Part shown: one piece after another, positions 45,420-55,127 of the stretch | Layout of the letters: the number at the start of each line of letters is the position of its first letter | Position numbering within the stretch: the first letter of the stretch is position 1 | NCBI GenBank assembly: GCA_018398805.1 | Contig: JAGFBZ010001146.1 | Span: 485,247-549,246 of the forward strand | DNA from: Hirundichthys speculiger | Lineage: Eukaryota; Chordata; Actinopteri; Beloniformes; Exocoetidae | DNA: 64,000 nt | Reading direction: 5' to 3' | The notes under the pieces: generated by a model | The model's input: the letters and a program-made list of their open reading frames with translations, nothing else | What the model was told of the DNA's origin: nothing | The model's database searches: none | Translations under genes and position numbers: made by a program

Positions 45420-46100
45420 TATGACGTGTGACAATTGGGCTTAAGGACAGTTTCACCACCCATTAGGCAAACCCGTGGTCACGTTCTCTGCCATCGGTCT
45501 CCTCTGGCTCATTTGTGAAAACTACATTGAACTTGACTTCATAATTACTCTCCCTTCCTATCCCCAGTGGCTAGCCAAATTAAAGAGGGGGGCCAAATGA
45601 ACTCTGCCTAACCAATTAACTGAGTGGGCTGCTGAAGCAAATGACATGGCTGTCTGTGGCTGCTACATTGTTGCTGGACCCCCAAGGTTTTCAGGATTCC
45701 TCCTTTGCAGATGAGAAGATTTAAGAAGGAATTCAGTCTGAGCCTGAGTCAGCTGCATCTTTAATTACTTTAAGGAGTCTGGGGGGCCTCTCTGCCATTT
45801 GGGGCCACAATTGAATTTCTTTGACCTGTAGCAGAACATTTAAAGCAAGATGACTATAAAATTAGCATTACCTGAAGCGTTCTGAATGACCATAAGGATT
45901 GGAAAGAGAGTGTAAGGCTTTTACCCATTATTATATAGAGCTGCAATCAAAGTTATAACGGCTGTAATTCAGACCCCGCTTAAGCTGCAAGTAAATGAGC
46001 CTGTTTCTTTTTATTGCACACTTTTCTTCTTGCAGTATTTCTGCAGCGGCCTGCAGTGTAAGAAAAAGTGTTCTCTGGAAGGCTCCATTTTGGATTGAAG
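45420..46100. other. Candidate conserved non-coding element
   Basis: Non-repetitive, non-coding and more balanced in base content than its flanks. It has homeodomain- and SOX-like words (ACCAATTAACTGAG, TTTAATTACTTTAAGG, GGACCCCCAAGG, GACATGGCTGTCTG). No transposon signature is seen for about 680 bp, which is unusual for this window. The regulatory role is inference only. Confidence 0.3.
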
Positions 46101-46774
46101 TTCATTGTAAATTGACCAAGAGTCATAAAAACTGTAGTGGTGTCATTCTGAGAAGACAGTAAAGCTTTGGATCACATTTTCTCACTAGTTGTAAAGTATA
46201 AGTGGGCCAGTATCCAGTTGTACTTGTCTGACAGGATAAATGTAATGCTCTAAGTGCAGGTGTTCTGCTCCATTTTCATGTATAAATAATGATGGTTCTG
46301 TATGACTAGGTGAAAACATTAGGCAACCTGCTCTTTTAAAAAAAACTAAACTAAAATGCATTACCATTTCTTGTGAATTTTTGTCAACAAGTATGTCCTT
46401 TTGTAAATGAAGCATTTACTAATTCTATCTGCATTTAGAAATGGTTTATGTACAATATATATAATTTACGGATAAAACAATTCATATACATTTACTGCGC
46501 ACAAACATAGAGAATATAAAGAAAAGTGAACAAACCCTTCTCTGACATCACCAGTAGGTTTCTGAAGAGTAGTTTTGAAGCCCAATTTTGTTAAGCCGCA
46601 TAGGCAGGAGCTGACTCTGCCACCCCACGATTAAATAAAAAATGGGCACACACACAGAACAAATGAGCCTGGAAATTGGTTGGAACAACCCCACATTACC
46701 TCAATTAGTGGACTAAGTTGAGCCAGTGAGAGTAAGTTGACCCACCCCCTGTATTTAGGCAATAGTATACCAGG

Positions 46775-47075
46775 TGGCCAGGTGTGACCAGGTGGACGTG
46801 CATTGACGCTATTTGGACGCGCTCTTGTATGTGCCGACATGGGTTGCGGGTGGTCGGACCAGCCGCTATGCTTTTTCCTAAAACCGCGATGGCAAAATAT
46901 CGAGTTTGTGGACAGAAAAAAAAAAACACGCCTATTTCCACATCTACAAAGAGTGTAAGGGAGTCGGCATAATGTGTAGCGGCTATAGTGGTTAGCAGAG
47001 GTTCCTATTTATGCAATTTGAGGGTAGAGGCTAGTGGTAACAAGTAAGGGGAAGTGTACGATCAGGGCCTTGGTT
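46775..47075 (-). repeat. GC-rich interspersed repeat, copy 2
   Basis: The reverse complement aligns in order with 26755-27075 over the CCGACTCCCTTAC, GGTC-GACCACCCGC and AGAGCGCGTCCAAAT segments. It is moderately diverged. An A-run in the middle is specific to this copy. Confidence 0.6.
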
Positions 47076-47129
47076 TCATATGACCATAAATTCTCTGATC
47101 TTAATTCATTTGTCATTAGATGTGAAGAA

Positions 47130-47940
47130 GAGAACTCCTTGGTAGCAGCCACCTCCATCAGCTCCTCTGAGCAAACACTGAGGCACTTCCAGGCCAGCTG
47201 AGAGATGTAATCTCTCCAGCGTGTCCTGGGTCTGCTTCATAGTCTTCTCCCAGTTGGAGATGCCTGAAACACCTCTCCAGCGAGGCGTCCAAGGGGGATC
47301 CTACCCAGATACCCGAACCACCTCAAGTGGTTCCTCTCAATGTGGAGGAGCAGCGGCTCTACTTTGAGTCTCTCCGGAATGACTGAACTTCTCACCTTAT
47401 CTCTATGGGAGAGTCCAGCCACCCTACGCAGACCCAACCCATTTCCGCCGCTTGTATTCGCGATCTCATTCTTTTGGTCACTACCCACAGTTCATGATCA
47501 TATGTGAGGGTTGGAACAAAGATCGACTGGTAAACAGAGAGCCTCGCCTTTTGGCTCAGCTCTCTCTTGACCACGACAGACCGATACAGGAAACTACCCT
47601 CTCATCTACTTGGGAAAACTCCAATGTACAGGCTCCAAGCTGGGGGACTATAAGTAAGCCCATGGGTAAAGGCCCAGCCGCCAGGCACTCCCAAAGGAGC
47701 CCCTCCCCCTGGCCTGGCTCCAGGGTGGGGCCCTAGTGACCCTTGTCCGGACAAGGGACATCGAACTCTTCTTTTTCTTTCCATAGAGGTTATTCGAATC
47801 GCACTTCGTCTGGCCCGTCCCCCAGGACCAGTTTGGCTTCGGTGACCCTACTGGGGCAAATACCCCCGACAAGTTAGCTCATTTGGGCACATAAACCCCT
47901 CCGCCACATTAAGGTGGTGATTCAGGGGGGGGTAACTAAC
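47130..47940 (-). pseudogene. LINE copy with both ends but no middle
   Basis: On the minus strand 47940-47640 is a GC-rich segment that I recognise as the 5' region of a fish non-LTR retrotransposon (complement phrases CACCTTAATGTGGCGGAGGG, GGAGCCAGGCCAGGGGGAGG). It is followed at once by 47574-47130, which encodes the end of the reading frame: KRELSQKARLSVYQSIFVPT, LTYDHELWV, MRSRIQAAEM, then after a shift SVIPERLKVEPLLLHIER and LRWFGYLGRIP. The endonuclease and reverse transcriptase core is absent between them. The clade (RTE-like or other) is not settled. Confidence 0.7.
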
Positions 47941-47943
47941 AAT

Positions 47944-47989
47944 ATGTAAGTGAATGTTAATGTTTGTTTGAACTAAAATTCACTTACAT
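47944..47989. repeat. 12-bp-arm inverted repeat
   Basis: ATGTAAGTGAAT and ATTCACTTACAT are perfect inverted repeats around a 22-base loop, right next to the LINE 5' region. Confidence 0.7.
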
Positions 47990-48281
47990 TCATTTTGATC
48001 AAATTTGTTTCTACCAAAACAAAATATTAAACTATGACTGTCAGTATTTAAAAGAAAGGGCTACCTGAGCTCCAATGAAGAACATTAACCCCAGGCCAAG
48101 CTTCGGCTACGGCTATAGACACGACAGCTGAGCAGGGAAGGAGCTCAGACTGGTGCGAGCAGTCCTTTCAGTTCTGGCAGACCTTTTTTTCTGATGTTCT
48201 TTGGGTAGCAACATCTGAAACGACGAGAGATGGATCAGATCAGTATGAATTTAATGTAAGGTAATATAACATAGCATTATA

Positions 48282-48481
48282 AGGTGTGTTTCCATTAGCA
48301 ATGATTCTGGAGTAAGACTAGGAGGCAGGAATTTTAGGAGGGCTGACATCCTCCTTGGGCCTTTCAGCCATAATTTCCCCACTTGCTCTGACAGCAGGGC
48401 CGTTCCTGGTAATGAAGACAAATATCAACGATCTGGCAACAAAAAAACTACTGAAGAACCCCCGCTAGTGGAAATGCACCT
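48282..48481. mobile_element. ~200-bp MITE with AGGTG ends
   Basis: The left end AGGTGTGTTTCCATTAGC pairs with the right end GCTAGTGGAAATGCACCT as inverted repeats of about 18 bp with three mismatches. ATA flanks both sides, consistent with a 3-bp duplication such as PIF/Harbinger MITEs make. There is no coding capacity. Confidence 0.6.
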
Positions 48482-48633
48482 ATAGTTTATCATGACCAAG
48501 CTAAGATAAAATGGAGAGATTTGACCATATCTGTCTGCGGGCCATTCCAGGCAAACCAAGAGGTTTGTTGGCTTGTTGGTACACTTCACACTACAACAAG
48601 CCACGGTAATGTAATGTTAGACATTTTAATATC

Positions 48634-48655
48634 GGGGGGGGGGGGGGGGGGGGGG
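48634..48655 (+). repeat. Poly-G run (22 bases)
   Basis: Uninterrupted G tract. Confidence 0.9.
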
Positions 48656-48849
48656 TGAACTCATTTTTAAGGACCTGAATGTTTTGGCATTTCCATACTG
48701 ACATCAAAAGGGAAAAGTGAAAAATAGTCACTCTATAAATCGTGCATCTACATGTATGAGATCAATGAGCCAGGTTATATTTATAACCCTGTTTTCAAAA
48801 AAGTTAGTACGCTGAAAGAACACAGATGCCCTCTAGAGGTAAAATTCAG

Positions 48850-49275
48850 TGATGTCTCAATTTGCTAAGGTGGCTGAGGTCCAAAATCTGCAGGGCTATG
48901 CTCGGGATGTTTTATGAATCTGTGGTAGTCAGTGCTATCCTCTTTCCTGTGGTGTGTGCTGGGGCAGTGAGATGAGGGTTGCAGACGCTAGCAGACTAAA
49001 CAGACTGATCTGCAGGGGCAGTGACATTAACCCCCACATCATATATGTGGGGGTGAAGCTGAACTCCCTGATGGGAGTGTTGGAGAGGAGGATGCTGTCC
49101 AAGTTGCAGGTCATCTTGGACAATGGTGGACCACCCATCACATGACATACTAGTCAGACACAGAGGCACATTTAGTACTACAATGACTCTACCATGAAGC
49201 ACCACAGAGCACCACAGGAAATCATTCCTGCCTGTCACCATCAAACTGCTAGACCATCTGTGACTGTCAGACACG
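48850..49275 (+). pseudogene. Rex1-like LINE C-terminal fragment
   Basis: Frames in order encode MFYESVVVSAILFPVVCAG, then in shifted frames the RLNRLICRGSDI, LERRMLSKLQVILDNGGPP and late HRRSFLPVTIK-like regions of Rex1/CR1-group LINEs. Stops and frameshifts are frequent. The reverse transcriptase core is absent (5' truncation). Confidence 0.7.
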
Positions 49276-51040
49276 GAGTCAATAGACTGACCTTGGTCTC
49301 ATCAGTGTGCAACAATTACTCCTGTGCCACAATCAATATTCTTATATTTTCATGTCATATATGCAGTCTATAGATGGATATGTATATATAATGGTTTGCA
49401 TTATGCTCATGTAGGGAGTTGCAGTATTATTAAATACAGAAATCAGATGCATAACCGCTGATTCCAAGGACAACAAAGTCAGCAATGTTTACTGTTTCAG
49501 CTTGATATTGTTTACACTATCTTTAGGTTCTTTTATTTTCATTTTTTGGTCATATAATATATAGTTGGAGAATAAGGGAAGGAGATGTAGAGCAAAACAG
49601 GAAGTGGATGTGTTTAACTTTGTCAGTGTTTTAAAAGGCATTCGGTTTTGCCTATCCACACTTGAAGACAATATCTGTGTTTACAAACTAATCCAATCAA
49701 ATCATATATACTAAACAGGGTCTGCAGCGAAATCAAATCTTTCCATTTTAGAGGGTGGAAATCGAGACAAGGAGTAATTTTGACAAACGTTTCATATTTT
49801 AAAACATAACAGCACTAATGTAGACTTAGCCAGAAAATTCACCAACACGGTTAAAAACCTAATGTTGTATTTTACAACACCATGAATTTACAGTAAAAAG
49901 ATGTGAGGTGTGAAACTAGACTACCTGTTGTATTGACTTGCCAACCACTAAAAACAAAACATGCGTAAAGGAGTGGTTCCTGTAGACTCAGTTTTTGAAA
50001 AAAAAAAATGATATATGGCATTTCTTATTATTCCAAGAAACTGTTCCAGTTTGAATTTTGTGAGGCACCTAGAAATAACTGAAGGAAACCTGTAAGGAAA
50101 GTGTAATTAAGAATAACATTCAGAATGAACCTGACCTTTGAGGAAACCTCCATACAATTAATGTGTCACCTAATAATTTGCTCCAGGCCAGACTGGGACA
50201 TGGACTACTTCAGCTGCAATGCCTGTCAAGGCTGTCATGCCTTTAGATTGTTTTTTTTTTTTTTTTAAATCTTTTTTTGTCATCAATCTACACATTTTTC
50301 CCTGATGATGTACCAAAAGCATTTTTTTTCCTCCCCTATCTTCTATGCCTCTATGACTTGTGACAATGTTGTCTTACAGTTGTGCAGGGCATTCTCACTA
50401 CCACTACCACTTTCCTTAGTTTTCACTCTGACAAACATCATCAGCAGAGAGGCCTTATATAGATGGGAGTGTAACTTTTTAATTATGTTTTGGAGAATTC
50501 AATCACTGGCACAGTTGGAGTCCTGTTTAGTTGCAGAGGCAGCTCAAGGACTGCTCTTTGAATCAGGAGGTGCCAGAGATACATTGCATTTCAGAACAAC
50601 AGGTCTGAAGACAGAGTCAAAATAGGATGTTTTCCAGCTTTTTATTTGTTTTTATTTGATTTGACTAGCAGGGCAGCAGAACAACTTTATTTAGACTTTA
50701 AAAATAAAATCAATTTTAAGCTAAGCCCCTGAGATCTGATTGATAATTCAAAATGTAAAACATATGAAATGGTCTGAGTTTTGAATGATATGTCTGTTCC
50801 ATGTCACATGTTTTGGTCAAAATATCACAAAGGCATAGATAAAGCATCCTTTTCAACCATTATTTATTTTGTTTTGTTTTGAAGCTGTGCTCATAATAGA
50901 TGATTTAATGGGATGCAGTCAACTTGAACTCAAATGAATTAAAATCCATGGGAACCAACTGGGAAATTCAATTCATGTCAAATCTATTCATTCGGGAAGG
51001 AAAATTAAAGGTTTTAGTGACTTTTGTTATTTAAGTCTCT
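49276..51040. other. Non-coding stretch, nothing identified
   Basis: AT-rich. T runs lie near 50250-50266. Frames such as 50305-50625 lack recognisable domains. Confidence 0.4.
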
Positions 51041-51180
51041 TCAATGATTCATTGTAGAAGGTTATAGCTGTGGGCAGGAAGGATCTCCTGTAGTGTTGAA
51101 GCAGATCTGAAAAAGCCTCTCACTGAAGATACTATTCTAAAATTACTGCATTGTGAAAATGACGCTCAGGTTCATTCAAT
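51041..51180 (-). repeat. LINE 3' UTR-like fragment
   Basis: TTATAGCTGTGGGCAGGAAG, GATCTCCTGTAG and AAAGCCTCTCACTGAAG resemble a phrase common in Rex1-type LINE 3' regions. Short and diverged. Confidence 0.4.
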
Positions 51181-51532
51181 TTATTTTTTATTTTCATTAT
51201 GTATCTTTCTTGGTACAAACATCCTTACAAGCTCCAGAACAGTCCCCAGAACAGACCTAGGTTTATTTATGAGTATATTTAGTTTCTTTAAGTGACTGTA
51301 AGGCAAGGCAAGGCAAGGAAGGTTTATTTGTATAGCACATTTCGTGTACAAGACAATTCAAGGTGCTTTACATAAAATATTTGAAGCATTACAGAAACAG
51401 GAGGAAATAAAAAAGAAGATAAAATAATAAGATGCAAAAAGTTAAAAAATAATCATTAATAAATTAAATGTAAAATTAATTTAAAAAGTTAATTAATTAA
51501 ATAAAAAAATGAAAAGTGCAGATAAAATCCTT

Positions 51533-52848
51533 TCAGTTGTCATATGCACATCTAAACAGAACTGTTTCCAGCCTGGATCTGAACATTGTCAGACTTGAGG
51601 CCTGTCTCACATCTTCTGGAAGACTGTTCCAGATTTTAGGAGCATAAAACTGAAATGCAGCTTCACCTTGCTTTGTCCTGACTCTGGACACCAGCAGGAG
51701 ACCACTACCTGAGGTTCTCAGAGTCCAGGTTGGTTCATATGGCTCTAACATGTCAGATATGTACTTTGGGGCTAGACCATGAAGAGACTTGTACATAAGT
51801 AGAGCTGTTTTAAAGTCTATTCTCTGAGTGACAGGAAGCCAGTGCAGAGACCTCAGGACTGGACTAATATGGTCGTATTTCCTGGTTCTAGTCAGGACTC
51901 ATGCAGCAGCATTCTGGATGTACTGTAGCTGTTTTACAGCTTGTTTAGAGAGCCCAGTGAGCAGGCCATTACAGTAGTCTCACCTGGTGGAGACAAACGC
52001 ATGGATTAGTCTTTCTAAATCTGGTTTAGACACTATTCCTTTGATTCTGGCAATGTTTTTTAGGTGGTAAAAAGCTGCTGATGTTATTGCTTTAATGTGG
52101 CTGTTAAAGTTCAAGTCTGAATCCAATATTACCCCTAAATTTCTGACCTGATTTTTAGGTTCTAGAGAGAGAGTCTCAAGGTGACTGATAAGACTTCCTC
52201 TTTGTTTCTGTGGGCCACAGACAATGATTTCAATTTTCTCTGAGTTTAGCTGGAGAAAGTTGTTTTGCATCCATACACTGATCTGTTCAATGCAGTGACA
52301 CAATGAATCTACAGGCCCATGTTCTCCTGCTGTCATTGACACATAGATCTGAGTATCATCTGCATAGTTGTGGTAGGACACATTATAGCTGCGTATTAGC
52401 TAGCCTAATGGAAGCATGTCCAGATTGAACAACAGGGGTCCCAGGATTGACCCCTGGGGAACCCCACAGGTCATGGCCATTTGGTCTGAGACACAGTTAC
52501 CAATTTCAACAAAGTATTTCCTGTCCCTGACATAGGACCTAAACCAGTTTAAAGCATTTTCATTGATTCTCACCCAGTCTTCTAATCTCTGTAATAAGAT
52601 CACATGGCCAACTATGTCAAAGGCAGCGCTTAGGTCCAGCAGAACTAAGACTGAGACTTTGCCTGCGTCTGTGTTCAGGCGAATATCATTTGTCACCTTG
52701 ATCAGGGCTGTCTCAGTGCTGTGGTGGGGCCTGAAGCCTGATTAAAAACTGTCAAAAACATTGGACAGGAGAAAGTCAGTAAGCTGTTGATATACCACTT
52801 TTTCTAGGATTTTGCGAAGGAATGGCAGGTTCGATATAGGCCGATAGT
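51533..52848 (-). pseudogene. L2-like reverse transcriptase, stops but one frame
   Basis: A single minus-strand frame covers the reverse transcriptase and C-terminal region from the hAT junction at 52848 to 51533. It shows YRPISNLPFLRKILEKVV, LVLLDLSAAFD, MTCGVPQGSILGPLLFN and HNYADDTQIYVSM, where YADD is the catalytic pair. It also has LDSDLNFNSHIKAITS, MYKSLHGLAPKYISDM and RVRTKQGEAAFQFYAPKIW. In-frame stops interrupt it after NVFDSF, after DMLPLG, after HAFVSTR and in the NAAA*VLTRTR segment. Three of these four are explained by a single C-to-T change (CAA or CAG to TAA or TAG, CGA to TGA). I found no frameshift. The 5' piece at 55127-55017 (LTGTFPEALKTAVIKPYLKK) belongs to the same gene. 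Confidence 0.85.
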
Positions 52849-53566
52849 CAGGCCTGGAATTTCGTGATTTGAGGGACAAGGCCACTTGGCCTTCAAAGGG
52901 CCTTTTTTTTGAGGGCACAAAGGCCAAATGCCAGGGCAACACGGCCATAATAAAAAAAACACAATATATGCTAATAAACGGCACCACACAGTTTTTGAAT
53001 TCAGAACCTTGGATATTTTTAATAGGCTACCACAACTTTTGTACTTTTATCAAAGGGAATCAGACAACAAAATAGGCAATGTGATTGACTTTTATCAGGT
53101 TATTACACATCCATAAATGTAATTTAAATGGCCATCTGATGATGGGGATGGAGAACCTGGGGTCTTCCTGGGCCCGTAAGGAAAAACAGTTGGCCTCCAC
53201 CTCTCTATGTTCCCTCTGTTTTTTTTTGCACTGGCTGTAAAATTTAAAACAGTTTTATGATGAATCATAGTGGCACAACTAGTTAATATATTTCATTTCA
53301 TTTCATTTTATTGATTCATTCCAGACATGTCAAAACAATCTTTTAAAGCATAGACAATTTTAACACTATCATGAATCTATGTATCTGAAAATAAATATAT
53401 TTATAAAATATATAATAATTCATAAATCAATATACACTGACACATGTGCATAACCATACTTTAGAAACATATAGAACCTCTTGTAAATAAATCTAAATAT
53501 TAAATGGACATATTCCCCCAAAAAATACAAAATAAACAAAATTTATATCCAATGTATACACACGGA

Positions 53567-53567
<1 letters not shown>

Positions 53568-53631
<64 letters not shown>

Positions 53632-53645
53632 TAATATATATACAT
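53568..53645. repeat. (TA)n microsatellite
   Basis: About 28 TA units followed by imperfect TATA and TACA words, inside the hAT element. Confidence 0.9.
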
Positions 53646-53780
53646 ACATATATACATACATACGCAAACACATATCTGGTTTAACATGAAGAGTGACAGA
53701 AAAGGGGTATTAATTGCTTGCAAATGCTATTTCCTAAATGTATCACATAAACTTAGGCTCAAATAAGAAGAATCTAACAA

Positions 53781-54704
53781 TTAACTATTCCATGATAACC
53801 TTTTGAAGTAGGTGTCCATTTTCTGGCAGTTTTTTGCTGCATCTTCGAGCTCTTTTGTGACTAATCTCGACTCGTAACCGTCTTGGCATTCTTCTTCCTG
53901 AGGGAAAAAAGTTTAGAGTGAATATGTTAAATAATTTTTTAAAAAATTATCATGTTTTCATAGCCTACTGATTATTCAAATGCTTAAGCCACCCTGGAGC
54001 GTATTTCTGTAATGATACGTGTTAAAGAGTTTAGGTTTCTCTTTCGCGCACCTGAAGTCTCAGAGACGTGTATTGTGTATAGAACACTGAATGAATCAAT
54101 CTATCTCAGCATCGTCATCCTGCCTGTACGTTGTTGTTGATTCATATGTCAATCGTGAGTTTTTGATGTGTTATCTAGTCACAGATGTTTTCTCTATAAT
54201 CGAATTCCATTTAATGGCGTCCTGATTTTGGCAATGAAATGAAGACTAACAAGCAAAGCTTCGCTGCACACATAGAAGAGAAACAGAGAAGTTGATTTGG
54301 TGAGAAAAAGATTATTTGAAGGCTTTAGTTTACGATAAAACAGCTGATTGCAGGAGACCGTTTACTTTGGGTTGCCTTAGCAACCATAGCTCAGAAGGCT
54401 ACAGTAGCGAGACATGACAGTCTACGTCTGATATTAAAATATTAAAACTTCTTAGTAGGCTATAGATATGACAAGAAAGATTTACATAAATCTTGAGTTA
54501 GCTTGTTGGATAGCTAGGTCCCCCTCAGGGAGGCTAATAGGCTACTGCTACAACCAAGTTAAACAACTCTTTATCAATTCAAAGTTGGGAGCGATTTATT
54601 ACGATTTATAGTCCTGGGTTCAATCTTTAAAGTCCTTATGCTCAATGACAAGCTATTTGATCCAGAAAACAGATGGCTTTTTGAACACTTACCTTTAATG
54701 TCAT
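53781..54704 (-). CDS. 42-codon spliced mini reading frame in the hAT element
   Basis: On the minus strand exon 1 is ATG ACA TTA AAG (54704-54693), followed by a consensus donor GTAAGT at 54692. Exon 2 starts at 53897 after the acceptor TTTTTTCCCTCAG and stays open to TAA at 53781-53783. The join is in phase and would give 42 residues: MTLK, then EEECQDGYESRLVTKELEDA and a C-terminal KMDTYFKRLSWNS. A KMDTYFKR-like motif occurs near the start of many hAT transposases, so this may be the preserved 5' end of the parent gene. Splice sites and frame are seen; translation and function are not known. It could simply be a fossil exon pair. Confidence 0.4.
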
Positions 54705-55127
54705 CTTCGTGGTATCGTTGTGCTGTTTATCCCACAGACAGAACGTTAATGGAAATAGATGCTGTGCGGTAGAGTTATGGATGGACGTTGCAATAGGACA
54801 CACCTCCTCTCCGATTGTTTAGCTTTAATACAGGTAGGCCTACCGATGGGCACTACGGCGCAAACTTGATGATAGCTGAAGAAAGGGGAGAGGGAAGGGC
54901 ACCAAGGCCACAGTGGCCGTTAAGCAACCAATTTTCGGAAGGGCATCACGGCCAAGAAGAAGGGCTACGATGGCCATGGCCGCTGGCCGCCGTGAAATTC
55001 CTGCCCTGCCGATAGTTCTTCAGTACTGTGGCATCAAGACTGCTCTTCTTTAGATAAGGCTTAATGACAGCAGTTTTTAAGGCCTCTGGAAATGTTCCAG
55101 TCAGAAATGCTCTCCGTGCTGCCCTCT

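Larger units (their letters stand above)
52849..55008 (-). mobile_element. 2,160-bp non-autonomous hAT element
   Basis: The ends CAGGCCTGGAATTTC (left) and the complement of the right end CAGGGCAGGAATTTCACGG are short inverted repeats, and many GGCCA-type subterminal words follow on both sides. Perfect 8-bp duplications CCGATAGT lie at 52841-52848 and 55009-55016. Taking the element plus one duplication out joins the LINE frame exactly (KNYR to PISN). It has no transposase but keeps a two-exon mini reading frame (separate entry) and a long TA microsatellite. Confidence 0.9.
51298..55127 (-). mobile_element. L2-like LINE, 5'-truncated, split by a hAT element
   Basis: On the minus strand the LINE runs from about 55127 to 55009, is interrupted by the hAT element at 52849-55008, and continues from 52848 to a 3' end at 51298. 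The 3' end has the tail GTATAGCACATTTCGTGTAC and terminal AAGGC units (GCCTT on the coding strand). 5' truncation inside the reverse transcriptase gene is typical of target-primed insertion. A target duplication for the LINE itself was not found. Confidence 0.85.

Noticed and set aside
53504..53689. Ile/Tyr-rich 61-codon frame
   Set aside because: It is the translation of a TA microsatellite.
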